Source: Micrococcales bacterium
GTDB lineage: Bacteria > Actinomycetota > Actinomycetes > Actinomycetales > Cellulomonadaceae
Length of the DNA stretch: 64,000 nt
Direction of reading: 5' to 3'
Assembly (NCBI GenBank): GCA_009785115.1
Contig: WQWY01000016.1
Coordinates: forward strand, 1-64,000
The notes beneath the pieces are model-generated. The model had not been told where the DNA came from and ran no database searches. It saw only the letters and a list, made by a program, of their open reading frames with translations. Below, one piece after another: positions 16,317-24,322 of the stretch. Numbering within the stretch: position 1 is the first letter of the stretch; every line of letters begins with the position of its first letter. The position numbers and the translations under genes are program-made.

Positions 16317-18968
16317 ATGACCGTCGACTTCCTTGCTGCGCACGAGGAGCCGGCGGACGCGGTGGTGCCGCAGAAGGTGGCGTGGGTCGTCCTGACGGCC
16401 ACGGTCGTGGCCGCGCTCGTCGCGGGCGTCACCGGCGGCCAGACGGTGATCGTGGCCGTCGTCGGTCTCGCGCTCGCGGTCGTCCTCGGGGCCTACGCGG
16501 CATGGAACGTGCCCGGGCTGGACCGGCTCACCTGGTTCTTGGCCGTCCTCGGGGCGGGTGCGACAGCCTCGCCCGTGGTCGCGGCGTCGCTGTGGGGGGC
16601 TCCTGGCGACGGCGTCGAGCGGTGGCTGACACCCGCGGGGATGGTCGCGGTGCTCGCCGCGACGGTCGTACGAGCCTTGCGTCGGGACGAGGCTCTGGCC
16701 CGGTACGGGCTGACCGGGCTGGTCGCGTCCGTCGGCGTCATGCTGACCGCCGTGGTGGTGTCCGTCCAGGTCGAGGCCTTCTCGCACGGTGCCGCCGCGA
16801 CGGTGGCGACCCTCGTGGGTGTCCTCGTCGCGGGCGTGCTGGCAGCGACGCTCTCCGCGCGGCTCCAGACCGTCGCGGACAGGGTGCTGGTCGTCGGTGC
16901 GCTCGCCGCGGCCGTGGGCTCGTTCGCACTGATCTCCTGGCCGACGGTCGGACGAGCGGCGGTGCTGGTCGGTGCGGCGCTGCTGGCCGTCGCCCCGTGC
17001 CACGTCGCCGACCGTCTGCCCGACGGGCCGCAGGCTCCGTGGCGGGGGAGGGCGGTCATGGCGGTCGCGGCCCTGGCGCTGCCGGTCAGCGGCCTGGTCA
17101 TGGTGGTGCGGTTCGGAGACCAGCGACCGTTCGCGATCCTCGTCGCCCTGCTGGCGCTGGTCGGCCTCCTTCTTGCCGTGCTCTCTCGTCTCTCCCGTGA
17201 CGAGGCCAGGCAGCAGGCGATGGTCACCGAGCTCGCTGAGAGCGACCCGGTGACCGGGCTGGCGAACCGGCGGCGCTTCTTCGTCGACGTGGCCGACGCG
17301 TTGCAGGCCCGTGGTTCCGGGACCGTCACCGTGGTTCTCGTCGCCATGGAGAGCTTCGCCGAGCTGCGCACCCGGCTGGGGCAGGCCACGGTCGAGGACC
17401 TCCAGGTCGCCGTGGCGCACCGGCTGACGGCCGAGGCCAGCGACGCCCTCGTGGTGGCCCACCTGAACGCCGACGTGTTCGGCGTGCTGCTCGGCACGAT
17501 GAGCCCCGAGAGGGCCGGTGCTCGCGCCCAGCGCCTGATCGACGCTCTCCGAGAGCCGATCGAGCTGCCTCAGCTGAGCCTGTCGGTCGGTGCTGTGGTC
17601 GGCCTGGCCGGGCAGCCGGGAGCGACCGAGGCCGAAGAGCTGGTCGCGTCGGCCGAGCTGGCGCTCGCGGCGGCTCGTGGCGGGGCGGGCCCTCTGGTGC
17701 GCTTCACCCCCGAGCTCCAGCGTCGTGACGTGCTGGCCGCCCAGCTTGTCGGCGAGCTGTCCGACGCCATCGCCCGGGGCGAGGTCGTCGCCTACTTCCA
17801 GCCGCAGGTGGACCTGGGCACGGGGAAGGTCACGGGTGCCGAGGCCCTGGTGCGGTGGATGCACCCGGCGCTGGGTCTGCTCGGCCCGGCCGCCTTCGTG
17901 CCCGCGGCCGAGGTGACCGGGGCGATCCGGATCATCACCCTGCACGTGCTGGACCAGGCGCTGTACTGGTGCGCCCGTTGGGCACGCGCGGGCAGGACCC
18001 TCAGCGTCTCGGTGAACCTGTCTGCCCGAGACCTGCTGCACGCTCGTCTGGTCGACGACGTCCGTGAGGCCCTGGCCCGGTACGGGCTGCCAGCCAGCCG
18101 TCTGGAGCTGGAGGTCACCGAGACCATGGCGATGGCCGACGTGACGCTCTCCAAACGGGTGCTCACCGACCTGGCCCGGCTGGGTGTGACGATCTCGATC
18201 GACGACTACGGCACCGGGTACGGGTCGCTGGCCTATCTGCAACAGCTGCCGGTGCGCAGGCTCAAGATCGACCGGTCGTTCGTGAGCCGCATCCTCGACG
18301 ACGAGGCGTCGATGGCCATCGTGCGCTCGACCATCGAGCTGGCGGGCGAGCTCGGTCTGGACACCATCGCCGAGGGCGTCGAGGACGACTCCACGGCGCA
18401 GCGGCTGCGAGAGTTCGGCTGCGGCTCGGTGCAGGGGTTCGGGTTCGCGGCGCCGATGGCCCCGGAGAGCTTCGAGCGCGCGATCTGGCGGCTGGAGCAC
18501 CGACCTCGACCAGAGCTGGTCCCGCAGGGCCGGCCGACCCGTGACGTGCCGCAGACCAAGGCCGAGCAGGCCGCCTTCCCGTCTGTGGCTCAGGCGTACC
18601 ACGACCTCACGAACCCTGGGTGGTGGGCTGGCGACGTCCTGTCGCGCGACGCGACAGGCGAGCGGGTCTCGGTGCCCCGGCAGGCCGAGGGCTCGCCGCT
18701 GTCGGAGCCGGTGGGTGTGCCAGCCGCCTCAGCGCCCAGGTCGCCCGAGGACGACCAGCACGGCGAGCCTCAGCACGCCCCCGAGGGGCCTCGTCTGAGG
18801 GTCGTCGAACCAGACGGCACGGTGCCCGAGCAGAGGTCGAAGAGGCTCAGGCGCCGGGAGGTGCGACGCCTGCGCGAGCAGCAGCCCCCGAGCACCGGTG
18901 CGGGGTCGGTGGCCGGGCTACGCGCCGCCGCCGCGTCGGAACGGACCACCGGGACCGACCCGGCCTGA
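16317..18968 (+). CDS. Membrane GGDEF-EAL protein, probable c-di-GMP phosphodiesterase
   Basis: An 883-residue protein. Residues about 20-295 contain roughly ten hydrophobic membrane segments. A GGDEF-type domain (about 300-460) starts with DPVTGLANRR, but the signature is NADVF (about 383-387), so cyclase activity is very unlikely. The EAL domain (about 475-725) keeps EALVRWMHP, VSVNLSARDL, ELEVTE, DDYGTGYGSL, KIDRSF and IAEGVED, the metal and substrate residues of active phosphodiesterases. The last 150 residues look disordered and charged. ATG at 16317 follows GGAGG by nine bases. It is monocistronic; the degenerate GGDEF may act as a regulatory domain. Confidence 0.9.
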   Translation: MTVDFLAAHEEPADAVVPQKVAWVVLTATVVAALVAGVTGGQTVIVAVVGLALAVVLGAYAAWNVPGLDRLTWFLAVLGAGATASPVVAASLWGAPGDGVERWLTPAGMVAVLAATVVRALRRDEALARYGLTGLVASVGVMLTAVVVSVQVEAFSHGAAATVATLVGVLVAGVLAATLSARLQTVADRVLVVGALAAAVGSFALISWPTVGRAAVLVGAALLAVAPCHVADRLPDGPQAPWRGRAVMAVAALALPVSGLVMVVRFGDQRPFAILVALLALVGLLLAVLSRLSRDEARQQAMVTELAESDPVTGLANRRRFFVDVADALQARGSGTVTVVLVAMESFAELRTRLGQATVEDLQVAVAHRLTAEASDALVVAHLNADVFGVLLGTMSPERAGARAQRLIDALREPIELPQLSLSVGAVVGLAGQPGATEAEELVASAELALAAARGGAGPLVRFTPELQRRDVLAAQLVGELSDAIARGEVVAYFQPQVDLGTGKVTGAEALVRWMHPALGLLGPAAFVPAAEVTGAIRIITLHVLDQALYWCARWARAGRTLSVSVNLSARDLLHARLVDDVREALARYGLPASRLELEVTETMAMADVTLSKRVLTDLARLGVTISIDDYGTGYGSLAYLQQLPVRRLKIDRSFVSRILDDEASMAIVRSTIELAGELGLDTIAEGVEDDSTAQRLREFGCGSVQGFGFAAPMAPESFERAIWRLEHRPRPELVPQGRPTRDVPQTKAEQAAFPSVAQAYHDLTNPGWWAGDVLSRDATGERVSVPRQAEGSPLSEPVGVPAASAPRSPEDDQHGEPQHAPEGPRLRVVEPDGTVPEQRSKRLRRREVRRLREQQPPSTGAGSVAGLRAAAASERTTGTDPA

Positions 18969-18993
18969 CCCAGGGCGTGCCTCCTGGCCTCGG

Positions 18994-19064
18994 AGCGGAC
19001 GACGGGAATCGAACCCGCGTAGCCAGTTTGGAAGACTGGGGCTCTACCATTGAGCTACGTCCGC
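18994..19064 (-). tRNA. tRNA-Gly (TCC anticodon)
   Basis: The minus strand folds into a 71-base cloverleaf: acceptor GCGGACG pairs with CGTCCGC, the D-arm is AGCTCAATGGTAGAGC, the anticodon loop is CTTCCAA with anticodon TCC, and the T-arm carries GGTTCGATTCC. The 3' CCA is not encoded. Confidence 0.95.
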
Positions 19065-19137
19065 ACGCGCCGCCCCGTCCGCGAGGCAGGGGGCAGCGCT
19101 CGCCCAGGGTACCGGGTCGGTGTGCGTGACGTGGCAA

Positions 19138-19211
19138 CGGGATGTGGCGCAGGTTGGTAGCGCGTCCGCTTTGGGAGCGGAAGGTCGTCGGTTCGAATCC
19201 GGCCATCCCGA
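19138..19211 (+). tRNA. tRNA-Pro (TGG anticodon)
   Basis: A 74-base cloverleaf: acceptor CGGGATG pairs with CATCCCG, D-arm GGCGCAGGTTGGTAGCGC, anticodon stem-loop TCCGCTTTGGGAGCGGA with anticodon TGG, and T-arm with GGTTCGAATCC. The 3' CCA is not encoded. It is divergent from tRNA-Gly, 73 bases away. Confidence 0.95.
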
Positions 19212-19411
19212 CTCGTACGACCTGCGACGTCGCAGCAGCGGTGTTCCGAGCGCACCCTCGTCCCGGGGGCGCGAGCGTTACCCCGGTCGGATGAGGTCTG
19301 GCCGAGATCGTCCCGTCTGCCCCGGTCTGCCCGGGTACTCTCGCACCCCGAGCGCGACGACGAGGCCGACCGCGCTCGGCGCCCCGAGGAGAGGTCGAGG
19401 TCACGAGCCAC

Positions 19412-20242
19412 ATGCGCGACAGAGTCACGCGTCTTGTCGAGCACCGGCTGTTCGAGCGGACCATCCTCGCGGTGATCCTGCTCAACTCCGTGGTCCTCGG
19501 CCTGGAGACCTCGCCCGAGATGATGGACCGGCACGGGGCCGTGCTGGAGACGCTGGACCGCGTCTTCATCAGCATCTACGTGGCAGAGATGATCCTGAAG
19601 CTCGTCGCGTCCCGTCTCGCGTACTTCCGTTCCGGGTGGAACGTCTTCGACTTCCTCATCGTCGTGTCGTCCCTGCTCCCCGCGGGCGGGACCTTCACGG
19701 GGCTGCGCGTCTTGAGGGTCTTGAGGGTGCTGAGGCTCGTGTCCGGGCTCAAGCCGCTGCGGAAGATCGTCTCGTCCATCCTGCGCTCCGCGCCGGGGAT
19801 CGGCTGGACGGTCCTGCTGATGATGATCATCTACTACATCTTCGCGATCGTCGGCATCCACCTGTTCCGCCCCCAGAGCCCTGAGAGGTTCGGCAGCCTG
19901 GGCGCGGCGTTCACCTCCCTGTTCCAGCTGACCACGCTGGACAACTGGGGAGACATCGTCTTTCCGCTCACCTCGGCCAACGGCTGGGCCTGGGTGTACT
20001 TCGTGCTGTTCATCACGATGGCTTCTTTTGTCCTCATCAACGTGATCCTGGGTATCGTGGTCGACTCGCTCAACCTGCAGAGCAAGGACGAGGAGAAGGA
20101 GTCCATCGAGGCCGCCAAGGACCCCGACGCCACAGCCTCTGACATGCTGCGCTCCGAGGTCCTCCAGCTGAAGGCCCAGGTCGACCGCATCGCGTGCCTC
20201 GTGGAGCAGACCGTCGAGCCCGAGGCCCAGCGGCGCAGATAG
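19412..20242 (+). CDS. Voltage-gated cation channel (BacNav/Cav family)
   Basis: A 276-residue single-domain six-transmembrane channel subunit that should assemble as a tetramer. S4 has arginines at 99, 102, 105 and 108 (LRVLRVLRVLR). The pore segment FQLTTLDNWGD places the filter at T175-L176-D177-N178-W179-G180-D181. Sodium channels of this family have Glu at 177 (TLESW). Here D177 and D181 match the engineered calcium-selective CavAb filter (TLDDWSD), so calcium permeation is a reasonable inference. The C-terminal MLRSEVLQLKAQVDRIACLV is the coiled coil typical of BacNav proteins. ATG at 19412 has GAGG 11 bases upstream. Confidence 0.9.
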   Translation: MRDRVTRLVEHRLFERTILAVILLNSVVLGLETSPEMMDRHGAVLETLDRVFISIYVAEMILKLVASRLAYFRSGWNVFDFLIVVSSLLPAGGTFTGLRVLRVLRVLRLVSGLKPLRKIVSSILRSAPGIGWTVLLMMIIYYIFAIVGIHLFRPQSPERFGSLGAAFTSLFQLTTLDNWGDIVFPLTSANGWAWVYFVLFITMASFVLINVILGIVVDSLNLQSKDEEKESIEAAKDPDATASDMLRSEVLQLKAQVDRIACLVEQTVEPEAQRRR

Positions 20243-20341
20243 AGGCGCAGGGAGCAGCGTCGGCCGGGTCGGCCCGGTCGTGGCTCCCGCTCCGTCGACC
20301 GCCGCTCACGCCTGAGGGTCTCAGGCCGTGCGAGGTTCTCA

Positions 20342-20355
20342 GACAATCTGTTGTC
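20342..20355. promoter_or_regulatory. Possible operator upstream of SipW locus
   Basis: GACAATCTGTTGTC is a perfect 5-base inverted repeat with a four-base spacer, in a relatively AT-rich stretch 115 bases before the first surface-protein gene. A second inverted repeat GGAGC/GCTCC (20383-20387 and 20395-20399) follows. This is a candidate binding site only; no regulator is identified. Confidence 0.35.
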
Positions 20356-20469
20356 AGGAATCTTCGGATATTGTCGACTTGCGGAGCGATGATTGCTCCC
20401 GTATGCGATCTGAGCATCTCGGACCTACTCTGGAGAGAACGAGCGGCCTCTTGCAGGGGGTGTATTTTC

Positions 20470-21024
20470 ATGGAACGTCTGACCAAAGCCGCTGTCGCGA
20501 CCGGAGGGGCGGCGCTGCTGCTGCTCGGCGGTGTCGGCACGGTGGCCTACTGGACGGCGTCGGGTACGGCTACGGGCACGCAGATCAGCTCGGGCAACCT
20601 GACCGTCACCGACGGGACGTGCGGGGCCTGGCAGTACTCCGCCGCGGACGGGGGCGGTGCGGTCGACTACGTCGTCCCCGGTGACACCGTCGAGACGACG
20701 TGCACGCTGACCGTGTCCGGTGAGGGCACGAACCTCGGGATCACCGCGGACCTCGCCGCACCAGCGACGTTCGAGGAGACGAACGCGCTCGCGACGGCGC
20801 TGGGGCCGTCGCTCGCCGTCAGCAGCGTCGAGCTCGACGGTGTCACGGTCCCGACCCAGGGGCTGAACCTGAACGCCTCGGGGGCGAGCCCTCACACGCT
20901 CACCGTGACGCTGACCGCGCAGTTCCCTTATGGGACGTCCACCGACCCGGGGAACGACACCCAGGACCTCACGGCGACGCTCTCGGACGTGACGGTGAGC
21001 GTCGTGCAGACCTCTACGCCGTGA
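20470..21024 (+). CDS. SipW-dependent exported protein, TasA/CalY-like
   Basis: A 184-residue secreted protein with the alternate signal peptide recognised by SipW-type peptidases: MERLTKAAVATGGAA, a hydrophobic core ending GGVGTVAYWTAS, then TATGTQISSGNLTVTDG. The mature part is a predicted all-beta domain with a few cysteines and no catalytic motif. Such proteins in Firmicutes (TasA, CalY/camelysin) form extracellular fibres; fibre formation here is inference. ATG at 20470 is preceded by AGGGGGTG. It is the first gene of a five-gene block that includes the peptidase, which begins 19 bases after its stop. Confidence 0.82.
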   Translation: MERLTKAAVATGGAALLLLGGVGTVAYWTASGTATGTQISSGNLTVTDGTCGAWQYSAADGGGAVDYVVPGDTVETTCTLTVSGEGTNLGITADLAAPATFEETNALATALGPSLAVSSVELDGVTVPTQGLNLNASGASPHTLTVTLTAQFPYGTSTDPGNDTQDLTATLSDVTVSVVQTSTP

Positions 21025-21043
21025 CGGTCGGAGGGCGTGTCCG

Positions 21044-21643
21044 GTGCGGCGAGCGGCGAGGTTCGTCAGGCAGACCCTGGTCGTGACGGTGGTCGTCCTG
21101 GCTGGTGCGGCGCTGCTCGTGGGGGTGGTCGTGCCTGGTCTGGCCGGGGCAGTCCCGTACACGGTGCTCACCGGCTCGATGGCACCAGCCATCCCGGTGG
21201 GGTCGCTGGTGGTGGCAGCTCCTCGGGAGGCTGTCGCGGTCGGTGACGTCATCACCTTCCAGCGCTCCCGTGACGGTCAGGTCGTGACGCACCGGGTGGT
21301 CGGGGTCGGGGCCAGCACGGACGGTCGGCTCGCGTACACGACCCGTGGGGACGCGAACACCGTGGCCGATCTCGACGTCGTCCGGCCGGAGCAGGTGCAC
21401 GGCGTGGTCTGGTACCACGTGCCGCACCTCGGTCGTCTCGCGGTGCTACTCACCGGCCCGCAGCGGCAGGCCGCGGTGACATCGGTCGCGGCGCTGCTCG
21501 TCGGCTACGCGGCCTGGCAGGTGTGGCAGGCACGGCGCGAGCGTCGACGAGGGGCGGCCTCGTCCGCTGTCACGGTCTCGGTGCCCGGGGCCGCGCTCGC
21601 CTCGCCTGACCCTCGGACGGCCGAGGGGAGGCGGGAACCATGA
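21044..21643 (+). CDS. sipW: SipW-type (ER-type) signal peptidase I
   Basis: A 199-residue membrane peptidase with an N-terminal hydrophobic segment (about 11-36) and a second near 160-175. Catalytic Ser45 lies in TGSMAPAIPVGS. The general base is His83 in THRVVGV, replacing the lysine of ordinary bacterial signal peptidases, and D103 lies in TRGDANTVAD. This Ser-His form is that of SipW and the ER/archaeal enzymes, and it fits the atypical signal peptides of its neighbours. Start is GTG at 21044 with GGAGG upstream. Its stop overlaps the next ATG (ATGA). Confidence 0.9.
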   Translation: MRRAARFVRQTLVVTVVVLAGAALLVGVVVPGLAGAVPYTVLTGSMAPAIPVGSLVVAAPREAVAVGDVITFQRSRDGQVVTHRVVGVGASTDGRLAYTTRGDANTVADLDVVRPEQVHGVVWYHVPHLGRLAVLLTGPQRQAAVTSVAALLVGYAAWQVWQARRERRRGAASSAVTVSVPGAALASPDPRTAEGRREP

Positions 21644-22344
21644 GACGGGTGGTCGCCAGGCGCGGTGCTCTGGTGCTGGCCCTGGGTCTGGTGGCCAGCA
21701 TGGTGTGCGTCCAGCCGGCGGCGGCCGACGACGCCCCCGACGGCGCTGTCGAGCTCAGCGCGGACGGCACGGTCTGGTCGCAAGACCTGGTGGCCGACCT
21801 GTTCAGCCCTCCCATGGTGTGGGTGCCAGGAGACGTGGGCACGGCGACGTTGTACGTGCGGTCGCGAGCGTGCGTGGAAGCCGTGGTGCTCGCTGAGGTC
21901 ACGATCGGCTCGGACGTCCAGCTCGCCGACGACCTCGGCGTGCGCACCCGGACGGACGGCGGCCCCTGGGCCGGTTCGTCGTCGCCCTCGTTCACCGTCG
22001 CCGCGGGCCAGGTCGCGCGGCTCGACGTCGAGGTGACCTATGACCCCGCCTCCAGCAACGACTCGCAGACGCTGTCGCTGCCGCTCACCGTCGTGGTCAC
22101 CGTGGCCTGCGACCGCACCGTCGTCGTACCCCCGGGGCCCGGAGGCCGCGACGGCGGAGCAGGAGGATCGCTCGCGCCTCCGCAAGCACCCTCGTCGTCG
22201 GCTGCCTCTCCTGTGGTGAGCAGGGTGCTCGGGCTCGCGGGCACTGGTGTCGCTCTCGCCGATGGGGTGGTCGCCGTGGTGATGATCGTGCTCGCCGGAG
22301 CCGGCCTGCTGTCTTGGCGACGAGGGAAGGCGCCTGATGCCTGA
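21640..22344 (+). CDS. Surface protein with LAXTG-like sortase signal
   Basis: A 234-residue protein with a conventional signal peptide (cleavage probably after AAADD-proximal AQPAAA-type sequence, about residue 29) instead of the SipW-type signal of its neighbours. The middle is a beta-rich domain with two cysteines. Near the C-terminus a proline/serine/glycine linker leads to LAGTG, a hydrophobic segment (VVAVVMIVLAGAGLL) and a basic tail (SWRRGK). This is the layout of class E sortase substrates in actinobacteria (LAXTG). It is probably the wall anchor or base for the SipW-processed proteins. No sortase gene is in the window. Confidence 0.72.
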   Translation: MRRVVARRGALVLALGLVASMVCVQPAAADDAPDGAVELSADGTVWSQDLVADLFSPPMVWVPGDVGTATLYVRSRACVEAVVLAEVTIGSDVQLADDLGVRTRTDGGPWAGSSSPSFTVAAGQVARLDVEVTYDPASSNDSQTLSLPLTVVVTVACDRTVVVPPGPGGRDGGAGGSLAPPQAPSSSAASPVVSRVLGLAGTGVALADGVVAVVMIVLAGAGLLSWRRGKAPDA

Positions 22345-22873
22345 GACCCGTCCTCGTCGCGCCGCGCGCCGGCTGCTGCTCGTCGGCGTCCTCGCTCTGG
22401 CTCTGGTGACCTCAGGTGCGGTCGCCTGGGCGTACTGGAGCGCGCAGGGCACCGCGACCGGCACCGCGATGACCTCCGGCACGCTCGACATGACGATCAC
22501 GGGCGCGGACGGGACCCTCGTCGGCCCGGGGGGCACCGCTGCGCTGCCTGGGCTCGCGCTGGCTGACGCCGTCCCAGGCTCCAGCGTCTCCCAGACGTTC
22601 ACGATCCAGAACAGCGGCACAGCTCCCTTCATCCCCGCTGTCACCGCGACGGCCTCGGCAGCGCTCGCGTCGTGGCTGGACACGACGGTCTTGTACGGGG
22701 CCACCAGCGACGGGACGACGTGCACCGGCGGCACGACGACCCAGCCCTCGCTGGCTGCCGCGCAGAGCGTGGCCGTGTGCGTGGTGGTCGCGCTGGACGC
22801 GAGCGCCCCGGCCTCCGCGCAGGGACAGTCCGCGACCGTCACGCTCGCTCTCACAGCGACGCAGGTGCCCTGA
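22337..22873 (+). CDS. SipW-dependent exported protein, TasA/CalY-like
   Basis: A 178-residue secreted protein. The signal region has RRAARRLLLVGVLALALVTSG, broken here as a basic start followed by a hydrophobic core, ending VAWAYWSAQGTATG and TAMTSGTLDMTI. This repeats the AYW-(S/T)-x-G-T-x-T-G plan of the first gene in the block. The segment SQTFTIQNSGTAPF resembles the strand-and-NxGT pattern of TasA/CalY domains. Its ATG lies inside the preceding gene (8-base overlap), showing tight operon structure. Confidence 0.8.
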   Translation: MPETRPRRAARRLLLVGVLALALVTSGAVAWAYWSAQGTATGTAMTSGTLDMTITGADGTLVGPGGTAALPGLALADAVPGSSVSQTFTIQNSGTAPFIPAVTATASAALASWLDTTVLYGATSDGTTCTGGTTTQPSLAAAQSVAVCVVVALDASAPASAQGQSATVTLALTATQVP

Positions 22874-23367
22874 TGGTCCGCACGAGCGCCCAGAGGTGGG
22901 GATCAGCCGTGGTCGGTCTGTCCCTGCTCGGGCTTCTCGCCGCCCAGACGACGTCTCCGGCAGAGGCGTACTGGACCGACACCGGGACGATCACCTCCGG
23001 CACGTTCACCACCTGGGCGCTGACCGACGTGGTGTGCCAGCCCGGGGCCTGGGGCTCCAACCATGAGCTGGACTGGGCGGTCCCAGCCGGCACGACGTCC
23101 ACCGTCAGCCTCACGGTGACGCCTGAGCCCAGCGTCTTGTCCTGGTGGGCGACGAGCGCGCCCACGTCGAGCACCCCGTTGTCCGGGGCCTACACCCAGG
23201 CCACGTGGGGCATCACGTCCATCAGCTCGTCGGAGGGGAACTTCGTCGGGACATGGACCTTGGTCGCGGCAGCCCCTGGAGGCGTCTGGACCGCCACCCA
23301 GACAGGCACCTGGTCTATCAACTACGCGTCGTCCCCCCAGACGAACACCTGCACCGTCAACCCTTGA
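22873..23367 (+). CDS. Small exported protein of the SipW locus
   Basis: A 164-residue protein with an N-terminal hydrophobic segment followed by EAYWTDTGTITSGTFTTW, the same cleavage-region pattern as its two paralogous neighbours. The mature part is short, rich in Thr, Ser and Trp, with two cysteines. The ATG overlaps the preceding stop (TGATG). It ends the operon; a hairpin at 23370-23403 follows directly. I infer that it is a minor component of the same surface structure. Confidence 0.75.
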   Translation: MVRTSAQRWGSAVVGLSLLGLLAAQTTSPAEAYWTDTGTITSGTFTTWALTDVVCQPGAWGSNHELDWAVPAGTTSTVSLTVTPEPSVLSWWATSAPTSSTPLSGAYTQATWGITSISSSEGNFVGTWTLVAAAPGGVWTATQTGTWSINYASSPQTNTCTVNP

Positions 23368-23369
23368 GG

Positions 23370-23403
23370 CCCGCACCTGCCGGCCACGCCCACGAGGTGC
23401 GGG
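23370..23403. terminator. Bidirectional terminator after SipW locus
   Basis: CCCGCACCT (23370-23378) pairs perfectly with AGGTGCGGG (23395-23403), extendable by one G-T pair. It lies three bases past the last SipW-locus stop and ten bases before the end of the convergent gene, so it can serve both directions. Confidence 0.6.
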
Positions 23404-23413
23404 TACGGAGGAG

Positions 23414-24088
23414 TCAGGTCTTGCGCCGCACGACGCGGGTGGCGCTCCCGGCGGCCCAGCCCGAGACCCCGGTGCGACCCGCCTTGAGGCGGACGAACGT
23501 CGAGGGGTCGGGGCCGCCCGAGATGCGGCGGGGGAGCGAGTCGACCGAGACCAACCACTCTGGCCATCCCAGCAGCCGGGACAGCTCGTGCAGCCGTTCC
23601 GACTCGTTCTCTGACTCTCCGAGCACCCCGCCGAGCAGCGCCGCCACGTCGGGGGCGACGTCAGGCACCCCGGCCCAGGCGGCCAACGCCGGGGCGTCCT
23701 CGGCGCCGAGCGGGGTGTCGGTGGCCTCGTCGTCGTTCGGGTCGGCGGCTGAGGGGTCAGAGACGTACTCGATGACCTGGTGCTCGCTGACGCCTGCCCA
23801 CAGACGGAGCAGGCGGTCACGGACGACGACCACCCCGGCGGCGGCTGCCTCCTGGGTGGCGGCGAGGTCGGCAGCCACGTCGAGCAGGCGACGGCGCTGC
23901 GAGGCGACGTGACCGAGAGGGTCGTCGGCCACGGCTACCGACCAGCGTCCGTCCTGCGGGCCGACGAGACCGGTGAAGCGGGCCTCGGCCAACCACGCGC
24001 CCAGGTCGTCGGCGGGCAGGGCCGCGACCAGGACGCCGTAGGTCAGCCCGTCCGGGCCCGCGACGGCAGGGCCCCCGTACAGCGTCAT
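23414..24088 (-). CDS. Hypothetical protein
   Basis: A 224-residue protein that I do not recognise. It has an acidic central part (about 110-160), no signal peptide and no membrane segment. The C-terminus is basic (TRVVRRKT). It is convergent with the SipW operon and divergent from trigger factor. Composition matches the neighbours, so it is likely a real lineage-specific gene. ATG at 24086-24088 is the only good start. Confidence 0.7.
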   Translation of the reverse strand: MTLYGGPAVAGPDGLTYGVLVAALPADDLGAWLAEARFTGLVGPQDGRWSVAVADDPLGHVASQRRRLLDVAADLAATQEAAAAGVVVVRDRLLRLWAGVSEHQVIEYVSDPSAADPNDDEATDTPLGAEDAPALAAWAGVPDVAPDVAALLGGVLGESENESERLHELSRLLGWPEWLVSVDSLPRRISGGPDPSTFVRLKAGRTGVSGWAAGSATRVVRRKT

Positions 24089-24222
24089 GGGCGACAGTGT
24101 GTCGCGCTCGCCGGCCGCCTGCCTGCCGGCCAGGCACGAGATCGGTGGATGTCACACGTCTGCTCCTGTGCCGGGAGTCGGGTCCCAGGAGACGGGAGTC
24201 ACTGGCGGGTGCGGGTCTGGCG

Positions 24223-24228
24223 TAGGAT
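24223..24228 (+). promoter_or_regulatory. -10 element of trigger factor promoter
   Basis: TAGGAT, identical to the -10 hexamers before secA (53594) and the chorismate mutase gene (28779). The predicted start near 24235 would give a leader of about 88 bases before tig. No clear -35 is visible. Confidence 0.5.
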
Positions 24229-24322
24229 CGGGGTCGCCTGTGCGCGTCGGGGTGCCCCGGGGTCCGCGCGGCGACGCACCGTCCAGCGCTGAGGCGCACC
24301 AGACCCGCAGGAGTACGTGAAA

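Noticed and set aside
15588-18602. A 1004-codon minus-strand frame across cysK and the c-di-GMP gene
   Set aside because: It overlaps two well-supported genes and its translation is Arg/His/Gln-rich low complexity, as expected for a shadow frame.
18994-19211. Integrated element at the tRNA-Gly/tRNA-Pro pair
   Set aside because: No integrase, no duplicated tRNA end and normal backbone genes on both sides.
20194-20469. Extended N-terminus of the first SipW-locus protein
   Set aside because: The frame is open but the extension is Arg/Ala-rich, overlaps the channel gene and precedes a clear signal peptide with its own ribosome binding site at 20470.
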